Assembly: GCF_000004075.3 (NCBI RefSeq)
Contig: NC_026656.2
Span: forward strand, 16,998,607 to 17,062,606
DNA length: 64,000 nt
DNA from: Cucumis sativus
Lineage: Eukaryota > Streptophyta > Magnoliopsida > Cucurbitales > Cucurbitaceae
Direction of reading: 5' to 3'
Part shown: in pieces, positions 50,620 through 61,153 of the stretch
How the letters are laid out: the number at the start of each line of letters is the position of its first letter
Position numbering within the stretch: the first letter of the stretch is position 1
The notes under the pieces: generated by a model
The model's database searches: none
The model's input: only the letters and a program-made list of their open reading frames with translations
What the model was told of the DNA's origin: nothing
Translations under genes and position numbers: made by a program

Positions 50620-51185
50620 AAAAAAAAAAAGAAAACGGAGAAAATCGAAAGTGAAGTTCTAAATAGTGTTTTTAAAGTTAGGTTAAATTTGAGGAATATT
50701 TGAAGCTTCTGCTATTTTGATTCTTATTTATATAAACAGTAAAAAAATGTGTGGCAATACTGGTGAAGGAACATGTGTTTTTTATTTTCTTATTACACGT
50801 TGTTGGTTGGAGGCAAAATTTTACAATTCTTTTTAGAAATTTTTTCTTATTTTTTTCTAATGCCTAACATTGAGCGAAATACATATGTACGCCTTTGAAG
50901 CAATATTTTTATTTTATCAAACAAGTTCTTTTTCTCCAGAAACAGGATCCACAAATAATCAGAACATGGAACAAAAAGAAACAGAAACGTAGAAAGTTTT
51001 CTTTTTTCTGTTTGTTAACCGGTAGGTTACGTGGTTTAATAAAGGAAAGAACGGCAAAGGCAACCGAAATGTTGTGATTTTAAAATAAAACGCATTAAAA
51101 GTTCATTCCATTCTCACCCGAGCTCCAAACTCCACCCACAAAACGCCAACCCAACCACTTAACTTTAAAGGGATATTTGGGAGAG

Positions 51186-51425
51186 TGAACTCCCACGACT
51201 ACGCCTACGCCTACTCTACTCCTTTTTCTGTTTGTTAAATGTTAGGTGAGAACATAAATTACCGACGATACAATGCACATATAAAGATGCTAATTAGGGT
51301 CGGAAAGTTTTCTTTTGAGGAACTGGGAAAGGGATTAAGATGGTGGGTGTTCGACATTTTGACTTGTTTCGATGAAAACCCGATTGCCTGCCACTGTCCT
51401 CCAGCCACATGGGATGGGCATATCA
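51186..51425 (+). repeat. Duplicated flank of the BURP gene, copy b (5' side)
   Basis: Matches 47370-47515 in two blocks separated here by about 90 extra bases. The left part includes a short internal repeat (CTACGCCTACGCCTACT). Confidence 0.88.
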
Positions 51426-51943
51426 TTAAATGCCATTGCCATAAACATGAAATGATGGATGCAGAGCTTGGGTTGTGACCCAGTTGAAAAAGTTAGATGT
51501 TGTCTCAATTAATTTCTTAAAACTACTTTGAATGCTTTCATTTCCTAGGGAAGGAACAATAGCTATTTAACTACATTAAATTAATTGAAACAACGTGTTG
51601 AATTTGATTTGATTCCCCTTTTCAAAAACTCTACATTTATAATTATCTGAATAAGAAAAAAGACCAAAGTCAAATTATAATTATCTGAATTGGCACAATA
51701 ACATAATGCACGTGATCTCACATGCCACACCCTCTCCCATTTTCGAGTGTAAACTAATGAACTTTAACCCCAATGAAAATTTGAACGATCCTGTTTTTTC
51801 ACATTATTCCACCAACTAAAAGTCTCTAATAACAACGCCTCTCTTCAAAAAAAATTTCCCAGTCTGATCAGTCAGAGTGATTGTTTAAATAAATCCTTTC
51901 ATTTTCATTTATTTGCTTCTCAATTACTATTATTATTATTAGA

Positions 51944-52103
51944 ATAATTGTCAAAAATAACAAATTTGACAAAATATTTATAAGTTATAGTAAAATTTTA
52001 CATTTTATCAATAATAAACATTTGTTGTATAGTGATATCCTTCAGCATTGATAGCTAGTGATATCACACTGATACTCCAAAACTTTTGTTATTTTTAAAA
52101 TGT
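51944..52103. mobile_element. Fold-back MITE, copy 2
   Basis: The left end CAAAAATAACAAATTTGACA, then AAATATTTATAAGTTATAG matches the terminal arm of the element at 43100-43268. The right end (CTTTTGTTATTTTTAAAATG) is its inverted counterpart. The internal parts differ (contains CACTGATACTCC). Confidence 0.7.
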
Positions 52104-54392
52104 TTTTATTATTATTATTAAATAAAAACTTATTATTATTATTGAATAAAAAAAAGTAGGAAAAGAAAGAAAGAAATAAATATACAGTGTGCTGATGATA
52201 ATGATCTGCTTTTTCATAAAACTGGTCGCTAACTATCATTGGATTTAATGATTCATCATGTGGGAGTCGTTGAATTCTTCATAAAGTTTCCGTCTTTGGA
52301 TCCCAGCCAATTTTTCCTTTGCTTTCCAATGGATCAAAAGAAGTGCATTTTCAAAAAAGTTGTTCCCCAGTTGATAATAACGTTTCACCATATTTGATTC
52401 TATTTTATAATAATATGACACTGATAAGAAAATTTAAAAGGCATTTTGCATATGCCAATTGGTAAAATGACAAACAAAAAGTTTGTGGATCAACTTGGAG
52501 TCTTTGGATTACTTTTGTGTTTAGCATGTTGTTTATTGGTAGAATGATCATATTGAACTGAAAAACGTGGTGTTTCTTTACAGATGAAGTAAATAAAGCG
52601 GACAGCTGAGTAAGATAATGTATTTATTATGTGAATGAGTGCAATAGTAGAACCCGCCGAGAGCTTTCAAATCAAGTTTCCTGCATTCAGAAGCATGTCC
52701 AGCTTATGATTGTTGGGGGTAGCTTTAACTTTGTTACCACAAAAAAAACTTTAGCAAAGCATTCTTGCACATGCTTGAGCTTTTCGTTTTGACATAGCAT
52801 TCATTACAGCTTGCCCGGATGGAGAATTATTTGTCGATGTACAATACGTCCAACAGTCTTACACAAATATCCTCTTCTGAGTAGAGAATTTATAAAATCT
52901 CTTTGGATTGATGTTCACATTCACATTAGTAAAATCAATTTGATCGAGGAAAAGATAACTCCACTTATTAAAGTGTTGCCAACCAACCATGTAACCAATA
53001 ACAAAAGGGAAGAGAAGAGCACCCAAAGTGGATGGGATAGTGGGAACTTCAATCATGGCCGCACGACCTTTGCTTTCATTTTGAAAGAATAGAGCATGGC
53101 ATACAAGTAATTTAGCTCATCCTCCACAGCCGTGAGATTCGTGGAAGGAGATCAGAGTAAGCCAATCAGGGCTTGGTATTAAACATTTCATAACACCTCC
53201 CAACTTCTAGTTAAGAATCCCATAGACACTACTACTAATAGAATTTACAAACATCAGGTCGACCAAAAATATAAAGACGAAACTACAAGTGCCCTGGTTT
53301 CGAGTAGAAACATGATCATAGCCAAAAGAAAGATTAAACTAATAGGGCAGGCAATACGTGGGTCAGCAGAAGGCCTCTAGCCGTCCAATCATTTGAATGC
53401 TTTATGGTGTTGGAGAACAGAGGTATTTTGAAATAGGGAAAAAAAAGAGATAGAGGTAAGTGACATGAGATATTAGGACTTCAAATGTACACACTTCATT
53501 TCAAATGATGAATGTGCATGACGTCAAAGAGACGCAATGCAATTAATTAAACAAATACATTCATATGATCGCCACTTTCCCGGAAGCCTTGCTGATTCTC
53601 TTGTGAATTTATGATGCCTTTTCCATTACTTCCACTGCTTTCCTGTCTCATTCCGGGGACTCCACATTAGAGGCAGTCATTCTAAATGAAACAGACAAGT
53701 TTAGAATATACTATTGTGGAGCAAACCACCGAAATTGATGATTAACAAGAAATATTTCCTTCCTTCACGAACATATAAACGAATTGCAACATACATTAGA
53801 GCTAGAGGCTTAGCCATGTTAATTCTGACAGTAGATCACTGTTCCTTCCAACCTCCAACAGTAAAACCATTTTTAAGTACAAAGATTCCAAATTTCTCAA
53901 TTTGACACTAGATCAGTTATTCCCTAAACTATTGCACATGAAATCCACACATTTTTAGGTAATCAAAATCATTTGAGCATTAGATTCGACACTCCAAAGC
54001 AGTTAAGTTGGCATGGACCTTGAATTATAAAAATAAACATAAGTTTTAACGGAGCAAGGCCAGTGTTGTCTTCTGATGATTAGTTCAAGAACATCATAAA
54101 CCGTGTTCACAAGCAATAAAATACTAGACAAAAGAAGAATAAAAAAGCCAGCTAAACCTTCTTCCATCAACTAAGCCATTACCCATCTGTTTGTAGATTC
54201 CAATAACGGTTCCACCAATAGGCTGCAGGAATGAAAATCAACTTTCGTACTACTGGCCTCCAGAATTCTATTCCCTAATAATGAACTTTTGCGAGCATTT
54301 TCAGTACCCCAACGGAAACTTGTGATTTTGAAGCTTGATTGTTTTATTTTTTGGTCAGGTTGCAGCAGGAAAATGAACACGATCACAAAAAT

Positions 54393-57300
54393 TCACTCTT
54401 CCACAACATTCACGAGCTCATATTCAATGAGCGAAAGATTGTTATCTTCCTTAACAGTGAAATTGGCAGGCTCAGTAACTTCAACTCGACCCCACCTGTC
54501 TACAGCAAGCCTCATTGATCCTTTAAACATGTCTATCTTAGCATTGCGCAGGGTTATAGTAGCACCTTCTTTCATCAAATCCACTACATGAAAGATATCA
54601 AAGACATACGAGTAAATGAGTTATGGAAACTTTATGCCATTTAAAATATGTCCACCAACACATTCAACTCCAAGGACTGGTTAATCAAACAGTATAGGGA
54701 TCACTTGGAGCTAAAATCGTGTACAATGAACTAATAAAATTTTCGTGACCTTTAAAGTGAGTTCAAGATGAGGTAATTTACTAATCTCATGAACAAAGAT
54801 AGGGTATATGTAAAAGTTAAAAACGGATATATTTAACAACAATGAGTTTGATCTAAGAGAAAAACCATCTATATACAACTATCCCATTCCAGGACCACTC
54901 ATTCTCCTCTGCCATACCATGAACCTAGCCTGAAAAAAATTCCATTCTTGTCCACCTCTTTCACCTGCCTATGTAAGAGGAATAGTTCTCTTTGCAACTA
55001 GAACTACAACGTTATGGTGTTATTAACCACTTTTCCATTCAACAATTCACAACTTTTATCTATTCTTGTTCAGGAGGAAAGAAACAAAACCACAACAACA
55101 GCTTCTTTTATTCTCATTCTTCTTTATTTTTGATAGCTTGGTAATAACCAAGTATAGCAATCTTCTACTCGAAGGATAATAAATGTAATGTCAAAAAAAG
55201 TGACAGAAAATGAAAATGAAAAATTAACACATGATTAAAAAAAACATAATTTAATACAATTTAAATAAGGTAATAAATATTATAGTAAAACAAGTTATAG
55301 AACATTGCACGTGGAAAACTCTAGGAAAATAATTATTAATATGATGTTTTTTTGGCACAAATGGGGAAAAAAGTGTAATAGAAAATGAAAAGGATTGACG
55401 CATGATGAGAAACCACTCAACTAATACAATTTAAATGAGGTTATGGATACTATCGTAAAATAAGTTTTAGAACATGGCAAGTGAATAATTGGAAGGAATC
55501 TATATATGAAAAAATGATAAGGTTGGTCAATATAACTAATAGACAATAAGCGTAATTGAAACAGGGGTTAGTTAAGATGCACTTGATAGACACTGTAACA
55601 AACATAACAATCACACAACGTATATTTCTAAGTGGAGCTGTCTAGAGTCCTAGGCGCTGACAGTTTCTCCAAAATTACTAAAGCATCTACATGTTCTTAG
55701 GAATTCAATTAACATCTATGAAGCACGGACATGAGATATCGACACAACATGGCGACGCAGCAATTTCTAAAAATGGACACGACACCCACACACTGTTTTT
55801 TTAATACACACCCATATATGTATGTATATCTATCTATATATACATATAAACATACACACACACATAATATATATAATACAAGTGTTATTGATTATTAAAA
55901 ATAACTGACTTACTAAAAGACTACAAAAGAAAAATACAAGAGCATTAATTTTTTAAAAAAAGAAGGAAAAAAAATGAAATAAAAACCTGTTCATGAGAAA
56001 TAAACCCACGACTTGGAATGGAAAAGCCCATTTAAGTTTTAAAAAGGGCCCCAAAGCCCATTTAAAATTTAAAACCCTAATCCTAATATTTCCCTTTCTA
56101 TCCTTCACTGCTCTCCTCTTCTCCCACACAACCACTTTCTCCCCCGATTCTGCTCTTCCCCCTTCTCCCACACAGTCACGCATAGCCAATCACATGAAAT
56201 GGATGTAATAAGGCTCTCCCTTCACCGCTCGATCTCAAACATGCCAATGCCGACCACCATCTCTCCGCCACCTACTGGTTTGAAAGGTTTGGGTTTCTTA
56301 TGTGTCTATGTGTGTCTGATGCAGGGTCTTTGTGTGTCTTCACGTGTCGAAAATTGGAAAATAATAAATAAAAAGCAACATGAATTTCGTGGCATGGACG
56401 TGTTGGGACGTATCGATGTCGGACACATGTCCGGCACTGACACTTACATCATTTTGGACGTGTGCATGCTTCCTAGATTAACATACAGTATTGACAATAG
56501 TGCGCACTCAGTGACATGCAACAACCTAATCAGATCCTAACATGAAAATATACATATGAAACCAACAGATAAAATAAGTCAAGATAGAAATAACATTTAC
56601 TACAATTGATGGATCTTCCAAAACCAAAATTTCCCTAATCTTAAATCACCAACTGACCCAAAAACTTAAGCTGATGGGTGAGTCCAAATTTAATATTATA
56701 TCATTCAACTCCCCCTCACTTGTGGGCTTGATATATGAAAAAGACTCAACAAGTAGAAACCAATTTTAGTTAGGAAGGAAATAAAACCTCCTTGTAGTCC
56801 TAGATCACCTGCTCCGATATTAAATCACCAATTGACCCAAAAACTTAATTTGATAGATGCAAGGAAAAATAAATATTATATCATTCAACACCTAATAAGA
56901 TCATAATCGAAGCAATACAAATGATTCCTCCAAAATCTATTATTCTCAAGACTCAGCAAAGAGCTTATTATTTCAAATGGGAGACATATACATTAATCCA
57001 TCGCTATGTAACAGAACTATTGAAGTGATTATCCAACTATTATTATAAGCCATTACGCTAACTAATATATATAACAAACAAAGTAGGCACTCAGTTCTTT
57101 AGATGGTAATATTTGTATGGATGACTTATTTCAATTGGCTTAGTATCTCAGCCTCCATATGTGCCAGCATTTAGATAAAGTCTAGTTTCTTGTCTGAAAA
57201 GGAAAGGTCCACGATTTTATAACAATAAAATGTCTCCAACCTTTATGAAATATTGCTAGTAGGAAGTTGATATATCATAACAGCTTACAACTTTTTACAG

Positions 57301-57738
57301 TGAGATATGTAAATACATTGAGGACAGGGGGTGAGACAAATCAGTTATGAAAACTCTTGCATGCACCAGCAGCAGGTGGATATAAAGAACCTAACTAACG
57401 ACAAATATTTAGTATTATGTACAGAAGTAAGCATAAAGAAGAAAGTTCGCATGCTTCATACAAGATACAAATAAACACAAATGGTGCAGGCTCCTCAAAT
57501 ATTGTGGAAATTTACCTTGATCATTTCTGGCGGTAAATATGATCATTCCAGTTTCATCACCCACTAAGCATTCGGCAATTCGCATCTGACGGGCTTGAGG
57601 ACCATCAGGACGACCCTTCTGCAATACCATCTTCGTATTCACAACTTTGACTGTAAGAGTATGGCCACTGGTGCCTGGCCGAAGTTGGTCAACCTTGGTA
57701 AATACTGGTTTCCTTAGTCCTGGTTTTGATTCTGCCAT
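54393..57738 (-). CDS. Small OB-fold nucleic-acid-binding protein (At4g28440/SOSS-B-like), 2 coding exons
   Basis: Exons 57738-57516 and 54583-54393 sum to 414 bases and give 137 residues. Marks are KPVFTKVDQLRPGTSGHTLT, VKVVNTKMVLQ, RIAECLVGDETGMIIFTARN, then VDLMKEGATITLRNAKIDMF, KGSMRLAVDRWGRVE and a C-terminal acidic tail. The strand pattern and the GDETG and LRNAKI motifs are those of the single OB-fold related to the SOSS-B/hSSB subunits. These bind single-stranded nucleic acid. The plant members are poorly characterised, so a role in DNA or RNA handling is inference. The 2.9-kb intron carries a transposon and diverged repeats. A likely 5' UTR intron runs from a donor near 58492 (AAAG|GTGATT) to an acceptor near 57755. 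The deeper 5' leader is at about 58500-58580. Confidence 0.92.
55190..55500 (+). repeat. Diverged tandem duplication in OB-gene intron
   Basis: Two copies about 171 bases apart share GAAAATGAAAA, ACATGAT/GCATGAT, TAATACAATTTAAAT, AGG, TAGTAAAA and AGAACATGG-type blocks in the same order (55190-55330 and 55363-55500). The identity is moderate, so the event is old. Confidence 0.7.
55714..56476. mobile_element. ~763-bp TIR element with possible 6-bp target duplication
   Basis: The left end CTATGAAGCACGGACA (from 55716) and the inverted right end (CTAGGAAGCATGCACA on the minus strand) form imperfect terminal repeats. ATTAAC flanks the element on both sides (55708-55713 and 56477-56482). Next to both ends are GGACACG/CGGACACATGTCCG-type motifs. 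The core at about 56040-56340 is GC-richer, with pyrimidine-rich leader-like and coding-like sequence unlike the AT-rich ends. No transposase is present. It sits inside the OB-fold gene intron. Confidence 0.6.
56641..56891 (+). repeat. Duplicated ~72-bp segment (dispersed plant repeat)
   Basis: TAAATCACCAACTGACCCAA, then AAACTTAAGCTGATGGGTG at 56642 recurs at 56821 with substitutions, each copy ending ATATTATATCATTCAAC. The motif is one I associate with a widely dispersed plant repeat, so the pair may be two insertions and not a local duplication. Confidence 0.75.
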
Positions 57739-58620
57739 TTCCCCGAATACGAATACCTAATCCCTAATTGTGCCAATAACAAACAATAAGAAAACAGTTA
57801 GACAACATGTAGTCTATAAGAATACAGTTAGATAACAGAATGAAGTTGTGATTTTTTTAAAAACGCACACACACACGCTATCAGTATATCATCGAGGTGG
57901 ATGGAACGCCAGGGATTGATAAAATATTCATGACTGACAGAAAATAAATAGATAATGGACAAAAAATTCAAATTGTCGATTCAACGAAACACACAATAAG
58001 ATTGAAAAGCAAAGTGCCAAATTATTATTTATATTTTGAATATCGTCAAATCTCCGAGCACCTCCGACTAATCTCGATGCTAATTATCACATCCAACGAC
58101 ATAAATAGTTTTTCATAACTTGTCTTTCCGAAAATTTTCGTGAATCAAATGAAAGATAATCAAACAACTAGAGGCTTAATGTGGGACTTAAGGAAATGGA
58201 GCGTACTAAAACGATGCTTATTAGCATCCTTAAACCTAAAAACAAAATATAGTATTAAGTCATCGAATTTGATTTTCAGCAAGTACCTCTCATCATTCTC
58301 TATATAAAATTTCACACTCGAATGTCGTAAATTAGTATTAAATGAGAATCATTAAAAGAATATGCAAAACAAACGATTACCACAAAATCGCAACCTGAGT
58401 GCCCATAAAATTAGAGAAGCGAGGAGAAATACAAATTAGAAAATAAAAGGTATAAGAATAAACGAAGCTGAAATTTTAGGGTTTAGAAATCACCTTTTAC
58501 CAGTGGTGGACGGAGGCAAAGACGAAGGGGGAAAAGGGAAGCCGATCTGATTTGAGAAACGTAGCCGTCAAACTCAAGCTTCGAGGAAAGAAATAAAGTT
58601 GCTGTGAAAATATCAACCGT
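57739..58620 (-). promoter_or_regulatory. 5' UTR intron and leader of the OB-fold gene
   Basis: No frame here is coding. The GC rise and transcript-like sequence at 58490-58590, with a donor-like site and an acceptor close to the start codon, suggest a leader exon and an intron of about 730 bases inside the 5' UTR. This is common for small housekeeping plant genes. The exact boundaries are inferred. Confidence 0.45.
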
Positions 58621-59849
58621 CGATTATTGATCGCCAGAGGACTTTAATCGTGATCGACCACGTGTCTGACCCGTAAATTTAACCTTCGATGCTGTAACTC
58701 GGGGTTTCAAAAAATAAAATTGGCAAAAGATTCAAGTCGTTTTAACTTTTATCGTTTAAAATAATGGGAAAATTATTTTTTTAGGGAACAACTGCAACCA
58801 CAACTACCCACAACAAAAAAGAGAAGACAAAAGCGAAAATATCTTTCCCAAAAAAATGCGAAACTAGCTAACGTACGAACATTGCAAGAAAGATTTGAAG
58901 GTATTAGCTAACATACAAACATTACAAGAAAGATTCATAACACAAACAGATCATGATCCAGGTTCAACAAAGCATAAATAGTGTCGTATGAGCTAGATTT
59001 TTAGTCACCGATGGCACCAAAATACTCGAAATGCATCAACAAAGCTCCCACGTTTAGTGTTTATACAACTTTTGAAGTCCACTTCGATCAAGGACTCGAG
59101 CCCACGAATAATCTAGTTCGCACCATTCCACTCAACATTATCACACCAAGAAGCATCAACACTTAATTTTTAATTACGGGGAGGATGCACCCACAAATAG
59201 TAACTTGACATGCATTTCACGCATAATTAATACAAAATTCTAACTAGAAGAGGTTGTTCTCAAAACCCACCAATTTCAACCCAACCAAATTCACCCACCA
59301 AATAAAAAATAATCTTCTTAATATCATTCGTACAACAACAGAGGATCCTCACTATTTTTGCAATAAAAAATGGGCCACCATAAGGATGAAAAAATGATTC
59401 CAAATCTTTGAACCTCCTTTCCTTTGGACGTAGAAGGACTTGCACTTCTTCTCACAATTCTTGCAGAAGAGACAACAATGATCGCTAGAGATTCCCTTCC
59501 TCTATAAATTCAACTTGAAGGAAATAACATATTTTGAAATTCTCCATGCACAGATTTTTGTTTTAGGGAGGGCTCTGAATTCCAAAGAACTTTCCATCTC
59601 TTCTTTTGATTTTTCTGATTTGATGAAGAGGCCTCAAAAGAATCTCTAGCACCCATGCTAAGGTAATAAGCAATTTTCTTTAAAAAAAAACATGCCTTTA
59701 GAACTCAAAACCACCAAAAATTATATTCGAGATTCCTTAAAAAAATAATAATAATAGAAATGACATCCGTCTAGATGAAATAAGATTTTATTAAATGTTC
59801 ATTTCAATTTCCACTTGAATCAATAGGCACAAAACTCTCTATCCCCTTA

Positions 59850-60345
59850 AAATCATCATTAACCAACATTGAACCTCCCGAATCTTCATGAAAAAGTCAT
59901 TTATCTCATCTATGATGATGTGCCTACCATTACCAATTTTCCACCTTACGCATTTCTCAAAGAGACTTCTACCTCATAAAATGCTTCTCAAAGTGAATGA
60001 ATGGTTCTTACCCAAAGAACCGTAAGAAATGACTTGCTGGGGAAGTACCACTCTTTTGGAACTTTGCCTGAGAGATTATCAACATTTCTGCACATATGCC
60101 AGCTTGGCTTCGCAGGCATAGCTTGATTGAAGTCTTCGAACCCCTTTCCATCTCCCTTGTTGCTTTTGCACTTCTTCTTCCAACTAACACAATTAATTAC
60201 TCGAGTTGGGAATCCCACGAGAATTGAGCACAACTCTGGTTAAGATCCTTGCAAGTGGATATAGGAAGCATGAAACAACTCATCGTATAACTTGGGATAA
60301 CATGGACTTCAATCTTTATAAAGATTCTCTTCTCCTTGCTGAAAA
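59850..60345 (-). pseudogene. LINE (non-LTR retrotransposon) reverse-transcriptase C-terminal remnant
   Basis: In shifted frames the minus strand reads, in order: MSCFMLPISTCKDL; VSWKKKCKSNKGDGKGFEDF, then NQAMPAKPSW; GKVPKEWYFPSKSFL; HSFTLRSILWGREV; and VRWKIGNGRHIIDE. This is the characteristic run after the polymerase of plant LINEs (zf-RVT region: 'VSW..LC..K..GG.GFRD...FN.ALLAKQ.WR'). Frameshifts and stops separate the blocks. No endonuclease or polymerase core is seen, but the typical 5' truncation of LINEs explains that. Confidence 0.8.
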
Positions 60346-61153
60346 AAAGTAAGTGTTTTTTTTTTAAAAAAAAAAAAAAATTTAAGAATCAAAACAGAAG
60401 TCTTAAAAATTTTAGGAAGTAATATAGAGAATACAAAGTTGCTGAAAATTAATTAGAAGTGTGGACTGTGGATAAGACGTGTCGATGCCTACCGCGTTTT
60501 TGTGCTCCAAGTCGTGTTCTTATCTGACCACTAATTTTACAAACGGTATTTGACGGAGTTGGGTGCGGGGCATCTGGCCCTCCTTGTTCCTTCTACCATT
60601 CTCTCCCACCGGCAACCACAAGCGTAAGATGCAGTCGGCATCGCTCCGATTTTTGAGGAATGCGACGTTCGAGATTTGAGCTCAGCTGCGATGGTGGAAT
60701 GAACGTGCAATTCCTTACACTTATTGAAGATTGAATTTCTTGTTTTCTCTATAGTTTTCACGACCCTTCTCTGTGCATAATCAGAGACTTGACGGAGTCT
60801 TCTTCGTCGTGGACTTTTGTTCTCCCGTTTTCACATCGTCGACTCCGTGACAGCCACTTTTAGCTGACACAGATATGTAGCAAATTCTGGCCAGTTTTAC
60901 TTCTTAGCTTACCTGAATCTCAACTTGCTGTGTCTTTTATCAGAAATTTATAATCAAAATTTTCAACCCCAAAACTCCCGAAAGTCTGGGAATCTCAAAA
61001 TCCATGTCATAATTGGGAAACTTCAGTTTAGTATGTTGATAGGCATGTATTTATGAAGTATATTTGACATTGAAAGAATTCGAGAGGGGGAGAGAAGGAC
61101 ACCAGATTGATCTGAAATCAAACGTGCTCCGGGATCTTACTGGAGAGCTAGTG
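60346..61153. other. Spacer and 5' leader of the DUF220 gene
   Basis: A T/A homopolymer pair at 60356-60380 is followed by a GC-richer stretch (60470-60900) that probably includes the promoter and leader of the next gene. Frames on the minus strand here are not recognisable. An upstream 5' exon for the next gene is possible but not demonstrated. Confidence 0.45.

Larger units (their letters stand above)
50620..54392. other. Spacer between the BURP promoter and the OB-fold gene
   Basis: No gene was recognised. The spacer holds copy b of the BURP flank (51186-51425) and a second member of the fold-back MITE family (51944-52103). The OB-fold gene lies on the minus strand, so its 3' UTR should occupy roughly 54100-54392. 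Small frames at 52811-53092 and 53714-53905 have no family signature. Confidence 0.5.
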
